From Nemertoderma westbladi (taxonomy: Eukaryota; Xenacoelomorpha; Nemertodermatida; Nemertodermatidae), in NCBI GenBank assembly GCA_032718475.1, contig JAUCBJ010008786.1, positions 1 through 57,595 of the forward strand: 57,595 bases of DNA, written 5' to 3'. Below the pieces are notes generated by a model. It worked only from the letters and a program-made list of their open reading frames with translations, was not told the origin of the DNA and made no database searches. Shown piece after piece: positions 28,101 through 42,618 of the stretch. A program made the position numbers and the translations under genes. Numbering within the stretch: the first letter of the stretch is position 1; each line of letters starts with the position of its first letter.

Positions 28101-31100
28101 TAGAGTAGAGTAGACACGACGGGACACCGCCTACCGATACAGTAAGTATATCGTGGTAGAGTAGAGTAGACACGACGAGACACCGCCTACCGATACAGTA
28201 AGTATATCGTGGTAGAGTAGAGTAGACACGATGGGGCACCGCCTACCGATACAGTAAGTATATCGTGGTAGAGTAGACACGACGGGACACCGCCTACCGA
28301 TACAGTAAGTATATCGTGGTAGAGTAGAGTAGACACGACGGGACACCGCCTACCGATACAGTAAGTATATCGTGGTAGAGTAGAGTAGACACGACGAGAC
28401 ACCGCCTACCGATACAGTAAGTATATCGTGGTAGAGTAGAGTAGACACGATGGGACACCGCCTACCGATACAGTAAGTATATCGTGGTAGAGTAGACACG
28501 ACGGGACACCGCCTACCGATACAGTAAGTATATCGTGGTAGAGTAGAGTAGACACGACGAGACACCGCCTACCGATACAGTAAGTATATCGTGGTAGAGT
28601 AGACACGACGGGACACCGCCTACCGATACAGTAAGTATATCGTGGTAGAGTAGAGTAGACACGACGGGACACCGCCTACCGATACAGTAAGTATATCGTG
28701 GTAGAGTAGAGTAGACACGACGGGACACCGCCTACCGATACAGTAAGTATATCGTGGTAGAGTAGAGTAGACACGACGAGACACCGCCTACCGATACAGT
28801 AAGTATATCGTGGTAGAGTAGAGTAGACACGACGGGACACCGCCTACCGATACAGTAAGTATATCGTGGTAGAGTAGAGTAGACACGACGGGACACCGCC
28901 TACCGATACAGTAAGTATATCGTGGTAGAGTAGAGTAGACACGATGGGGCACCGCCTACCGATACAGTAAGTATATCGTGGTAGAGTAGACACGACGGGA
29001 CACCGCCTACCGATACAGTAAGTATATCGTGGTAGAGTAGAGTAGACACGACGGGACACCGCCTACCGATACAGTAAGTATATCGTGGTAGAGTAGAGTA
29101 GACACGACGGGACACCGCCTACCGATACAGTAAGTATATCGTGGTAGAGTAGAGTAGACACGACGAGACACCGCCTACCGATACAGTAAGTATATCGTGG
29201 TAGAGTAGAGTAGACACGACGGGACACCGCCTACCGATACAGTAAGTATATCGTGGTAGAGTAGAGTAGACACGACGAGACACCGCCTACCGATACAGTA
29301 AGTATATCGTGGTAGAGTAGAGTAGACACGACGAGACACCGCCTACCGATACAGTAAGTATATCGTGGTAGAGTAGAGTAGACACGACGAGACACCGCCT
29401 ACCGATACAGTAAGTATATCGTGGTAGAGTAGAGTAGACACGACGAGACACCGCCTACCGATACAGTAAGTATATCGTGGTAGAGTAGAGTAGACACGAC
29501 GAGACACCGCCTACCGATACAGTAAGTATATCGTGGTAGAGTAGAGTAGACACGACGAGACACCGCCTACCGATACAGTAAGTATATCGTGGTAGAGTAG
29601 AGTAGACACGACGAGACACCGCCTACCGATACAGTAAGTATATCGTGGTAGAGTAGAGTAGACACGACGAGACACCGCCTACCGATACAGTAAGTATATC
29701 GTGGTAGAGTAGAGTAGACACGATGAGACACCGCCTACCGATACAGTAAGTATATCGTGGTAGAGTAGAGTAGACACGATGAGACACCGCCTACCGGTAC
29801 AGTAAGTATATCGTGGTAGAGTAGAGTAGACACGACGGGACACCGCCTACCGATACAGTAAGTATATCGTGGTAGAGTAGACACGACGAGACACCGCCTA
29901 CCGATACAGTAAGTATATCGTGGTAGAGTAGAGTAGCTACGACGGGACACCGCCTACCGATACAGTAAGTATATCGTGGTAGAGTAGAGTAGACACGATG
30001 GGGCACCGCCTACCGATACAGTAAGTATCTCGTGGTAGAGTAGAGTAGACACGACGGGACACCGCCTACCGATACAGTAAGTATATCGTGGTAGAGTAGA
30101 CACGACGAGACACCGCCTACCGATACAGTAAGTATATCGTGGTAGAGTAGAGTAGACACGACGGGACACCGCCTACCGATACAGTAAGTATATCGTGGTA
30201 GAGTAGACACGACGAGACACCGCCTACCGATACAGTAAGTATATCGTGGTAGAGTAGAGTAGACACGACGGGACACCGCCTACCGATACAGTAAGTATAT
30301 CGTGGTAGAGTAGACACGACGAGACACCGCCTACCGATACAGTAAGTATATCGTGGTAGAGTAGAGTAGACACGACGAGACACCGCCTACCGATACAGTA
30401 AGTATATCGTGGTAGAGTAGAGTAGACACGACGGGACACCGCCTACCGATACAGTAAGTATATCGTGGTAGAGTAGACACGGCGAGACACCGCCTACCGA
30501 TACAGTAAGTATATCGTGGTAGAGTAGAGTAGACACGACGAGACACCGCCTACCGATACAGTAAGTATATCGTGGTAGAGTAGAGTAGACACGACGGGAC
30601 TCCGCCTACCGATACAGTAAGTATATCGTGGTAGAGTAGAGTAGACACGACGGGACACCGTCTACCGATACAGTAAGTATATCGTGGTAGAGTAGAGTAG
30701 ACACGATGGGGCACCGCCTACCGATACAGTAAGTATATCGTGGTAGAGTAGAGTAGACACGACGAGACACCGCCTACCGATACAGTAAGTATATCGTGGT
30801 AGAGTAGAGTAGACACGACGAGACACCGCCTACCGATACAGTAAGTATATCGAGGTAGAGTAGAGTAGACACGACGAGACACCGCCTACCGATACAGTAA
30901 GTATATCGTGGTAGAGTAGAGTAGACACGACGGGACACCGCCTACCGATACAGTAAGTATATCGTGGTAGAGTAGAGTAGAGTAGACACAACGGGACACC
31001 GCCTACCGATACAGTAAGTATATCGTGGTAGAGTAGACACGACGGGACACCGCCTACCGATACAGTAAGTATATCGTGGTAGAGTAGAGTAGACACGACG

Positions 31101-32778
31101 AGACACCGCCTACCGATACAGTAAGTATATCGTGGTAGAGTAGAGTAGACACGACGGGACACCGTCTACCGATACAGTAAGTATATCGTGGTAGAGTAGA
31201 GTAGACACGATGGGGCACCGCCTACCGATACAGTAAGTATATCGTGGTAGAGTAGAGTAGACACGACGAGACTCCGCCTACCGATACAGTAAGTATATCG
31301 TGGTAGAGTAGAGTAGACACGACGGGACACCGTCTACCGATACAGTAAGTATATCGTGGTAGAGTAGAGTAGACACGACGGGACACCGCCTACCGATACA
31401 GTAAGTATATCGTGGTAGAGTAGAGTAGACACGACGAGACACCGCCTACCGATACAGTAAGTATATCGTGGTAGAGTAGAGTAGACACGACGAGACACCG
31501 CCTACCGATACAGTAAGTATATCGTGGTAGAGTAGAGTAGACACGACGAGACACCGCCTACCGATACAGTAAGTATATCGTGGTAGAGTAGAGTAGACAC
31601 GACGAGACACCGCCTACCGATACAGTAAGTATATCGTGGTAGAGTAGAGTAGACACGACGAGACACCGCCTACCGATACAGTAAGTATATCGTGGTAGAG
31701 TAGAGTAGACACGACGAAACACCGCCTACCGATACAGTAAGTATATCGTGGTAGAGTAGAGTAGACACGACGAGACACCGCCTACCGATACAGTAAGTAT
31801 ATCGTGGTAGAGTAGAGTAGACACGACGGGACACCGCCTACCGATACAGTAAGTATATCGTGGTAGAGTAGAGTAGACACGACGGGACACCGCCTACCGA
31901 TACAGTAAGTATATCGTGGTAGAGTAGAGTAGACACGACGAGACACCGCCTACCGATACAGTAAGTATATCGTGGTAGAGTAGAGTAGACACGACGGGAC
32001 ACCGCCTACCGATACAGTAAGTATATCGTGGTAGAGTAGAGTAGACACGACGAGACACCGCCTACCGATACAGTAAGTATATCGTGGTAGAGTAGAGTAG
32101 ACACGATGGGGCACCGCCTACCGATACAGTAAGTATATCGTGGTAGAGTAGACACGACGGGACACCGCCTACCGATACAGTAAGTATATCGTGGTAGAGT
32201 AGAGTAGACACGACGGGACACCGCCTACCGATACAGTAAGTATATCGTGGTAGAGTAGAGTAGACACGACGAGACACCGCCTACCGATACAGTAAGTATA
32301 TCGTGGTAGAGTAGAGTAGACAAGACGAGACACCGCCTACCGATACAGTAAGTATATCGTGGTAGAGTAGAGTAGACACGACGGGACACCGCCTACCGAT
32401 ACAGTAAGTATATCGTGGTAGAGTAGAGTAGACACGACGAGACACCGTCTACCGATACAGTTAGTATATCGGGGTAGAGTAGAGTAGACACGACGGGACA
32501 CCGCCTACCGATACAGTAAGTATATCGTGGTAGAGTAGAGTAGACACGACGAGACACCGCCTACCGGTACAGTAAGTATATCGTGGTAGAGTAGAGTAGA
32601 CTCGACGGGACACCGCCTACCGATACAGTTAGTATATCGGGGTAGAGTAGAGTAGACACGACGGGACACCGCCTACCGATACAGTTAGTATATCGGGGTA
32701 GAGTAGAGTAGACACGACGGGACACCGCCTACCGATACAGTAAGTATATCGTGGTAGAGTAGAGTAGACACGACGAGA

Positions 32779-35700
32779 CACCGTCTACCGATACAGTTAG
32801 TATATCGGGGTAGAGTAGAGTAGACACGACGGGACACCGCCTACCGATACAGTAAGTATATCGTGGTAGAGTAGAGTAGACACGACGAGACACCGCCTAC
32901 CGGTACAGTAAGTATATCGTGGTAGAGTAGAGTAGACTCGACGGGACACCGCCTACCGATACAGTTAGTATATCGGGGTAGAGTAGAGTAGACACGACGG
33001 GACACCGCCTACCGATACAGTAAGTATATCGTGGCAGAGTAGAGTAGACACGACGAGACACCGCCTACCGATACAGTAAGTATATCGTGGTAGAGTAGAG
33101 TAGACACGACGGGACACCGCCTACCGATACAGTTAGTATATCGGGGTAGAGTAGAGTAGACACAACGGGACACCGCCTACCGATACAGTAAGTATATCGG
33201 GGTAGAGTAGAGTAGACACGACGGGACACCGCCTACCGATACAGTAAGTATATCGTGGCAGAGTAGAGTAGACACGACGAGACACCGCCTACTGATACAG
33301 TAAGTATATCGTGGTAGAGTAGAGTAGACACGACGAGACACCGCCTACCGATACAGTAAGTATATCGTGGTAGAGTAGAGTAGACACGACGGGACACCGC
33401 CTACCGATACAGTAAGTATATCGTGGTAGAGTAGAGTAGACACGACGGGACACCGCCTACCGATACAGTTAGTATATCGGGGTAGAGTAGAGTAGACACG
33501 ACGGGACACCGCCTACCGATACAGTAAGTATATCGTGGCAGAGTAGAGTAGACACGACGAGACACCGCCTACCGATACAGTAAGTATATCGTGGTAGAGT
33601 AGAGTAGACACGACGAGACACCGCCTACCGATACAGAAAGTATATCGTGGTAGAGTAGACACGACGAGACACCGCCTACCGATACAGTAAGTATATCGTG
33701 GTAGAGTAGAGTAGAGTAGACACGACGAGACACCGCCTACCGATACAGTAAGTATATCGTGGTAGAGTAGAGTAGACACGACGGGACACCGCCTACCGAT
33801 ACAGTAAGTATATCGTGGTAGAGTAGAGTAGACACGACGGGACACCGCCTACCGGTACAGTAAGTATATCGTGGTAGAGTAGAGTAGAGTAGACACGACG
33901 AGACACCGCCCACCGATACAGTAAGTATATCGTGGTAGAGTAGAGTAGACACGACGGGACACCGCCTACCGGTACAGTAAGTATATCGTGGTAGAGTAGA
34001 GTAGACACGACGGGTCACCGCCTACCGATACAGTAAGTATATCGTGGTAGAGTAGAGTAGACACGACGAGACACCGCCTACCGATACAGTAAGTATGTCG
34101 TGGTAGAGTAGAGTAGACACGACGAGACACCGCCTACCGATACAGTAAGTATATCGTGGTAGAGTAGAGTAGACACGACGAGACACCGCCTACCGATACA
34201 GTAAGTATATCGGGTAGAGTAGAGTAGACACGACGGGACACCGCCTACCGATACAGTAAGTATATCGTGGTAGAGTAGACACGACGAGACACCGCCTACC
34301 GATACAGTAATTATATCGTGGTAGAGTAGAGTAGACACGACGGGACACCGCCTACCGATACAGTAAGTATATCGTGGTAGAGTAGACACGACGAGACACC
34401 GCCTACCGATACAGTAAGTATATCGTGGTAGAGTAGACACGACGAGACACCGCCTACCGATACAGTAAGTATATCGTGGTAGAGTAGAGTAGACACGACG
34501 GGACACCGCCTACCGATACAGTAAGTATATCGTGGTAGAGTAGAGTAGACACGACGAGACACCGCCTACCGATACAGTAAGTATATCGTGGTAGAGTAGA
34601 GTAGACACGACGAGACACCGCCTACCGATACAGTAAGTATATCGTGGTAGAGTAGACACGATGAGACACCGCCTACCGATACAGTAAGTATATCGTGGTA
34701 GAGTAGACACGACGAGACACCGCCTACCGATACAGTAAGTATATCGTGGTAGAGTAGACACGACGAGACACCGCCTACCGATACAGTAAGTATATCGTGG
34801 TAGAGTAGAGTAGACACGACGGGACACCGCCTACCGATACAGTAAGTATATCGTGGTAGAGTAGAGTAGACACGACGGGACACCGCCTACCGATACAGTA
34901 AGTATATCGTGGTAGAGTAGAGTAGACACGACGGGACACCGCCTACCGATACAGTAAGTATATCGTGGTAGAGTAGACACGACGAGACACCGCCTACCGA
35001 TACAGTAAGTATATCGTGGTAGAGTAGACACGACGGGACACCGCCTACCGGTACAGTAAGTATATCGTGGTAGAGTAGAGTAGACACGACGGGACACCGC
35101 CTACCGATACAGTAAGTATATCGTGGTAGAGTAGAGTAGAGACGACGGGACACCACCTACCGATACAGTAAGTATATCGTGGTAGAGTAGACACGACGGG
35201 ACACCGCCTACCGGTACAGTAAGTATATCGTGGTAGAGTAGAGTAGACACGACGGGACACCGCCTACCGATACAGTAAGTATATCCTGGTAGAGTAGAGT
35301 AGACACGACGAGACACCGCCTACCGATACAGTAAGTATATCGTGGTAGAGTAGAGTAGACACGACGAGACACCGCCTACCGATACAGTAAGTATATCGTG
35401 GTAGAGTAGAGTAGTCACGACGAGACACCGCCTACCGATACAGTAAGTATATCGTGGTAGAGTAGAGTAGACACGACGAGACACCGCCTACCGATACAGT
35501 AAGTATATCGTGGTAGAGTAGAGTAGACACGACGAGACACCGCCTACCGATACAGTAAGTATATCGTGGTAGAGTAGAGTAGACACGACGAGACACCGCC
35601 TACCGATACAGTAAGTATATCGTGGTAGAGTAGAGTAGACACGACGGGACACCGCCTACCGATACAGTAAGTATATCGTGGTAGAGTAGAGTAGACACGA

Positions 35701-36274
35701 CGAGACACCGCCTACCGATACAGTAAGTATATCGTGGTAGAGTAGAGTAGACACGATGGGGCACCGCCTACCGATACAGTAAGTATATCGTGGTAGAGTA
35801 GAGTAGACACGACGGGACACCGCCTACCGATACAGTAAGTATATCGTGGTAGAGTAGAGTAGACAAGACGAGACACCGCCTACCGATACAGTAAGTATAT
35901 CGTGGTAGAGTAGAGTAGACACGACGGGACACCGCCTACCGATACAGTAAGTATATCGTGGTAGAGTAGAGTAGACACGACGAGACACCGCCTACCGATA
36001 CAGTAAGTATATCGTGGTAGAGTAGAGTAGACACGACGGGACACCGCCTACCGATACAGTAAGTATATCGTGGTAGAGTAGAGTAGACACGACGGGACAC
36101 CGCCTACCGATACAGTAAGTATATCGTGGTAGAGTAGAGTAGAGTAGACACAACGGGACACCGCCTACCGATACAGTAAGTATATCGTGGTAGAGTAGAG
36201 TAGACACGACGGGACACCGCCTACCGATACAATAAGTATATCGTGGTAGAGTAGAGTAGACACGACGAGACACC
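32779..36274. repeat. Tandem block duplication inside the array, copy A
   Basis: This 3.5-kb block recurs immediately downstream at about 36271-39715. Offsets are 3492, then 3548 (one extra 56-bp unit), then 3441 (two units missing). Shared private variants include GTGGCAGAG, CGCCCACCG, GGGTCACCG, ACTCGACGGG, ACAATAAG and the isolated TATGTCG. Confidence 0.85.
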
Positions 36275-39200
36275 GTCTACCGATACAGTTAGTATATCGG
36301 GGTAGAGTAGAGTAGACACGACGGGACACCGCCTACCGATACAGTAAGTATATCGTGGTAGAGTAGAGTAGACACGACGAGACACCGCCTACCGGTACAG
36401 TAAGTATATCGTGGTAGAGTAGAGTAGACTCGACGGGACACCGCCTACCGATACAGTTAGTATATCGGGGTAGAGTAGAGTAGACACGACGGGACACCGC
36501 CTACCGATACAGTAAGTATATCGGGGTAGAGTAGAGTAGACACGACGGGACACCGCCTACCGATACAGTAAGTATATCGTGGCAGAGTAGAGTAGACACG
36601 ACGAGACACCGCCTACCGATACAGTAAGTATATCGTGGTAGAGTAGAGTAGACACGACGGGACACCGCCTACCGATACAGTTAGTATATCGGGGTAGAGT
36701 AGAGTAGACACAACGGGACACCGCCTACCGATACAGTAAGTATATCGGGGTAGAGTAGAGTAGACACGACGGGACACCGCCTACCGATACAGTAAGTATA
36801 TCGTGGCAGAGTAGAGTAGACACGACGAGACACCGCCTACTGATACAGTAAGTATATCGTGGTAGAGTAGAGTAGACACGACGAGACACCGCCTACCGAT
36901 ACAGTAAGTATATCGTGGTAGAGTAGAGTAGACACGACGGGACACCGCCTACCGATACAGTAAGTATATCGTGGTAGAGTAGAGTAGACACGACGGGACA
37001 CCGCCTACCGATACAGTTAGTATATCGGGGTAGAGTAGAGTAGACACGACGGGACACCGCCTACCGATACAGTAAGTATATCGTGGCAGAGTAGAGTAGA
37101 CACGACGAGACACCGCCTACCGATACAGTAAGTATATCGTGGTAGAGTAGAGTAGACACGACGAGACACCGCCTACCGATACAGAAAGTATATCGTGGTA
37201 GAGTAGACACGACGAGACACCGCCTACCGATACAGTAAGTATATCGTGGTAGAGTAGAGTAGAGTAGACACGACGAGACACCGCCTACCGATACAGTAAG
37301 TATATCGTGGTAGAGTAGAGTAGACACGACGGGACACCGCCTACCGATACAGTAAGTATATCGTGGTAGAGTAGAGTAGACACGACGGGACACCGCCTAC
37401 CGGTACAGTAAGTATATCGTGGTAGAGTAGAGTAGAGTAGACACGACGAGACACCGCCCACCGATACAGTAAGTATATCGTGGTAGAGTAGAGTAGACAC
37501 GACGGGACACCGCCTACCGGTACAGTAAGTATATCGTGGTAGAGTAGAGTAGACACGACGGGTCACCGCCTACCGATACAGTAAGTATATCGTGGTAGAG
37601 TAGAGTAGACACGACGAGACACCGCCTACCGATACAGTAAGTATGTCGTGGTAGAGTAGAGTAGACACGACGAGACACCGCCTACCGATACAGTAAGTAT
37701 ATCGTGGTAGAGTAGAGTAGACACGACGAGACACCGCCTACCGATACAGTAAGTATATCGGGTAGAGTAGAGTAGACACGACGGGACACCGCCTACCGAT
37801 ACAGTAAGTATATCGTGGTAGAGTAGACACGACGAGACACCGCCTACCGATACAGTAATTATATCGTGGTAGAGTAGAGTAGACACGACGGGACACCGCC
37901 TACCGATACAGTAAGTATATCGTGGTAGAGTAGACACGACGGGACACCGCCTACCGATACAGTAAGTATATCGTGGTAGAGTAGAGTAGACACGACGAGA
38001 CACCGCCTACCGATACAGTAAGTATATCGTGGTAGAGTAGAGTAGACACGACGAGACACCGCCTACCGATACAGTAAGTATATCGTGGTAGAGTAGACAC
38101 GATGAGACACCGCCTACCGATACAGTAAGTATATCGTGGTAGAGTAGACACGACGAGACACCGCCTACCGATACAGTAAGTATATCGTGGTAGAGTAGAC
38201 ACGACGAGACACCGCCTACCGATACAGTAAGTATATCGTGGTAGAGTAGAGTAGACACGACGGGACACCGCCTACCGATACAGTAAGTATATCGTGGTAG
38301 AGTAGAGTAGACACGACGGGACACCGCCTACCGATACAGTAAGTATATCGTGGTAGAGTAGAGTAGACACGACGGGACACCGCCTACCGATACAGTAAGT
38401 ATATCGTGGTAGAGTAGACACGACGAGACACCGCCTACCGATACAGTAAGTATATCGTGGTAGAGTAGACACGACGGGACACCGCCTACCGGTACAGTAA
38501 GTATATCGTGGTAGAGTAGAGTAGACACGACGGGACACCGCCTACCGATACAGTAAGTATATCGTGGTAGAGTAGAGTAGAGACGACGGGACACCACCTA
38601 CCGATACAGTAAGTATATCGTGGTAGAGTAGACACGACGGGACACCGCCTACCGGTACAGTAAGTATATCGTGGTAGAGTAGAGTAGACACGACGGGACA
38701 CCGCCTACCGATACAGTAAGTATATCCTGGTAGAGTAGAGTAGACACGACGAGACACCGCCTACCGATACAGTAAGTATATCGTGGTAGAGTAGAGTAGA
38801 CACGACGAGACACCGCCTACCGATACAGTAAGTATATCGTGGTAGAGTAGAGTAGTCACGACGAGACACCGCCTACCGATACAGTAAGTATATCGTGGTA
38901 GAGTAGAGTAGACACGACGAGACACCGCCTACCGATACAGTAAGTATATCGTGGTAGAGTAGAGTAGACACGACGAGACACCGCCTACCGATACAGTAAG
39001 TATATCGTGGTAGAGTAGAGTAGACACGACGAGACACCGCCTACCGATACAGTAAGTATATCGTGGTAGAGTAGAGTAGACACGACGGGACACCGCCTAC
39101 CGATACAGTAAGTATATCGTGGTAGAGTAGAGTAGACACGACGAGACACCGCCTACCGATACAGTAAGTATATCGTGGTAGAGTAGAGTAGACACGATGG

Positions 39201-39715
39201 GGCACCGCCTACCGATACAGTAAGTATATCGTGGTAGAGTAGAGTAGACACGACGGGACACCGCCTACCGATACAGTAAGTATATCGTGGTAGAGTAGAG
39301 TAGACAAGACGAGACACCGCCTACCGATACAGTAAGTATATCGTGGTAGAGTAGAGTAGACACGACGGGACACCGCCTACCGATACAGTAAGTATATCGT
39401 GGTAGAGTAGAGTAGACACGACGAGACACCGCCTACCGATACAGTAAGTATATCGTGGTAGAGTAGAGTAGACACGACGGGACACCGCCTACCGATACAG
39501 TAAGTATATCGTGGTAGAGTAGAGTAGACACGACGGGACACCGCCTACCGATACAGTAAGTATATCGTGGTAGAGTAGAGTAGAGTAGACACAACGGGAC
39601 ACCGCCTACCGATACAGTAAGTATATCGTGGTAGAGTAGAGTAGACACGACGGGACACCGCCTACCGATACAATAAGTATATCGTGGTAGAGTAGAGTAG
39701 ACACGACGAGACACC
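36275..39715. repeat. Tandem block duplication inside the array, copy B
   Basis: Second copy of 32779-36274, carrying the same private unit variants in the same order with three unit-sized indels. Its junction with copy A is at about 36271-36275, at a unit variant with GACACCGTCTACCGATACAG. Confidence 0.85.
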
Positions 39716-41508
39716 GCCTACCGATACAGTAAGTATATCGTGGTAGAGTAGAGTAGACACGACGGGACACCGCCTACCGATACAGTAAGTATATCGTGGT
39801 AGAGTAGAGTAGACACGACGGGACACCGCCTACCGATACAGTAAGTATATCGTGGTAGAGTAGACACGACGAGACACCGCCTACCGATACAGTAAGTATA
39901 TCGTGGTAGAGTAGACACGACGAGACACCGCCTACCGATACAGTAAGTATATCGTGGTAGAGTAGAGTAGAGTAGACACGACGGGACACCGCCTACCGAT
40001 ACAGTACGTATATCGTGGTAGAGCAGAGTAGACACGACGGGACACCGCCTACCGATACAGTAAGTATATCGTGGTAGAGTAGAGTAGACACGACGGGACA
40101 CCGCCTACCGATACAGTAAGTATATCGTGGTACAGTAGAGTAGACACGACGAGACACCGCCTACCGATACAGTAAGTATATCGTGGTAGAGTAGAGTAGA
40201 CAGGACGAGACACCGCCTACCGATACAGTAAGTATATCGTGGTAGAGTAGAGTAGACACGACGGGACACCGTCTACCGATACAGTAAGTATATCGTGGTA
40301 GAGTAGAGTAGACACGACGAGACACCGCCTACCGATACAGTAAGTATATCGTGGTAGAGTAGAGTAGACACGACGAGACACCGCCTACCGATACAGTAAG
40401 TATATCGTGGTAGAGTAGAGTAGACACGACGAGACACCGCCTACCGATACAGTAAGTATATCGTGGTAGAGTAGAGTAGACAGGACGAGACACCGCCTAC
40501 CGATACAGTAAGTATATCGAGGTAGAGTAGACACGACGGGACACCGCCTACCGATACAGTAAGTATATCGTGGTAGAGTAGAGTAGACACAACGGGACAC
40601 CGCCTACCGATACAGTAAGTATATCGTGGTAGAGTAGAGTAGACACGACGAGACACCGCCTACCGATACAGTAAGTATATCGTGGTAGAGTAGAGTAGAC
40701 ACGACGAGACACCGCCTACCGATACAGTAAGTATATCGTGGTAGAGTAGACACGACGGGACACCGCCTACCGATACAGTAAGTATATCGTGGTAGAGTAG
40801 AGTAGACAGGACGAGACACCGCCTACCGATACAGTAAGTATATCGAGGTAGAGTAGACACGACGGGACACCGCCTACCGATACAGTAAGTATATCGTGGT
40901 AGAGTAGAGTAGACACGACGAGACACCGCCTACCGATACAGTAAGTATATCGAGGTAGAGTAGACACGACGGGACACCGCCTACCGATACAGTAAGTATA
41001 TCGTGGTAGAGTAGAGTAGACACAACGGGACACCGCCTACCGATACAGTAAGTATATCGTGGTAGAGTAGAGTAGACACGACGAGACACCGCCTACCGAT
41101 ACAGTAAGTATATCGTGGTAGAGTAGAGTAGACACGACGAGACACCGCCCACCGATACAATAAGTATATCGTGGTAGAGTAGAGTAGACACGACGAGACA
41201 CCGCCTACCGATATAGTAAGTATATCGTGGTAGAGTAGAGTAGACACGACGGGACACCGCCTACCGATACAGTAAGTATATCGTGGTAGAGTAGAGTAGA
41301 CACGACGAGACACCGCCTACCGATACAGTAAGTATATCGTGGTAGAGTAGAGTAGACACGACGAGACACCGCCTACCGATACAGTAAGTATATCGTGGTA
41401 GAGTAGAGTAGACACGACGAGACACCGCCTACCGATACAGTAAGTATATCGTGGTAGAGTAGAGTAGACACGACGAGACACCGCCTACCGATACAGTAAG
41501 TATATCGA

Positions 41509-41995
41509 GGTAGAGTAGAGTAGACACGACGAGACACCGCCTACCGATACAGTAAGTATATCGTGGTAGAGTAGAGTAGACACGACGAGACACCGCCTAC
41601 CGATACAGTAAGTATATCGTGGTAGAGTAGAGTAGACACGACGAGACACCGCCTACCGATACAGTAAGTATATCGTGGTAGAGTAGACACGGCGAGACAC
41701 CGCCTACCGATACAGTAAGTATATCGTGGTAGAGTAGAGTAGACACGACGGGACACCGCCTACCGATACGGTAAGTATATCGTGGTAGAGTAGACACGAC
41801 GGGACACCGCCTACCGATACAGTAAGTATATCGTGGTAGAGTAGAGTAGACACGACGAGACACCGCCTACCGATACAGTAAGTATATCGTGGTAGAGTAG
41901 AGTAGACACGACGAGACACCGCCTACCGATACAGTAAGTATATCGTGGTAGAGTAGAGTAGACACGACGAGACACCGCCTACCGATACAGTAAGT
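41509..41995. repeat. Array segment duplicated on both sides of the LINE
   Basis: The order of unit variants here, including CACGGCGAGAC at 41689 and GATACGGTAAG at 41766, is repeated base for base at an offset of 9820 bp directly after the LINE (51329 to about 51815). The right copy then has one extra unit before the shared GAGG variant. Confidence 0.8.
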
Positions 41996-42107
41996 ATATC
42001 GAGGTAGAGTAGAGTAGACACGACGAGACACCGCCTACCGATACAGTAAGTATATCGTGGTAGAGTAGAGTAGACACGACGAGACACCGCCTACCGATAC
42101 AGTAAGT

Positions 42108-42618
42108 GATGCTGATACTGATTGGAGATTTGTTCTACTAAACTCTGAAACTAAACAACTGAAACTCAGCACTGTCTGCCTGTATTCTGATTACTGGATT
42201 ATACCTGTACACGTTACCTAACCATTGCTGGTTTGTGTGGTTGGTAGCTGACCCTGGGGGTGTAGAACAGAGTCGTCTACACCCAGATATATGGTGAAGA
42301 CACCAGGGCCGGTGATTCCCAACATTTATTTCGTTATTAAACTGTTCTTGTCTGTGATCTTGTCTCAGTGTCTACTTCAGTACTTTATTGGATAATGCCT
42401 GTAGCTCGTACCCCTGTCAAGTCAGGTACCCGGCTTGCCGGCTACCTCGACTCAAACCCACTCTCAATGGGGGACCTCAACCTCATCCACAAGCCGCAAG
42501 GCGATGCGGTTTAACTATCAGGCCGGCAACAGTTGCATTTACCAAGACAACTGGATTAACAATTATACAGAGCCTCCCAGCGCCAATCTACACTTCAGTG
42601 GCGACAGCAACAACTTCC
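42108..42618 (+). other. LINE 5' leader and uncertain ORF1 start
   Basis: The ORF1 frame is open from 42358, but its first AUG is at 42619. Another AUG at 42395 opens a different frame of 39 codons (MPVARTPVKSGTRLAGYLDS...), which stops at 42512. Either that is a small upstream ORF, or a small indel has separated the original ORF1 start from the rest. An internal promoter would be expected here, but I recognise no specific box. Confidence 0.55.

Larger units (their letters stand above)
13079..42107 (+). repeat. 51/56-bp minisatellite that duplicates an exon-intron junction (left part)
   Basis: About 29 kb of tandem units, roughly 530 copies. The 51-bp unit has an exon-derived part of 35 nt (AGAGTAGACACGACGAGACA then CCGCCTACCGATACA) and an intron-derived part, GTAAGTATATCGTGGT. 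The 56-bp form has one extra AGAGT. The first member is the true end of the GAIN exon, differing at one position (CACAACGAG versus CACGACGAG). Most units keep GTAAGT. Exceptions include ATTAAGT at about 13988, 14480, 15024 and 15248, which loses the GT, and GTTAGT clustered at 32.4-37.0 kb. Marker variants such as GATGGGGCACC recur at distant sites (27732, 28231, 30000, 35758, 39198), showing block spreading. Short open frames on the minus strand are shadows of the unit. Confidence 0.95.

Noticed and set aside
13079-42107. CRISPR-like array
   Set aside because: Units are directly contiguous with no unique spacers, and the context is a eukaryotic gene.
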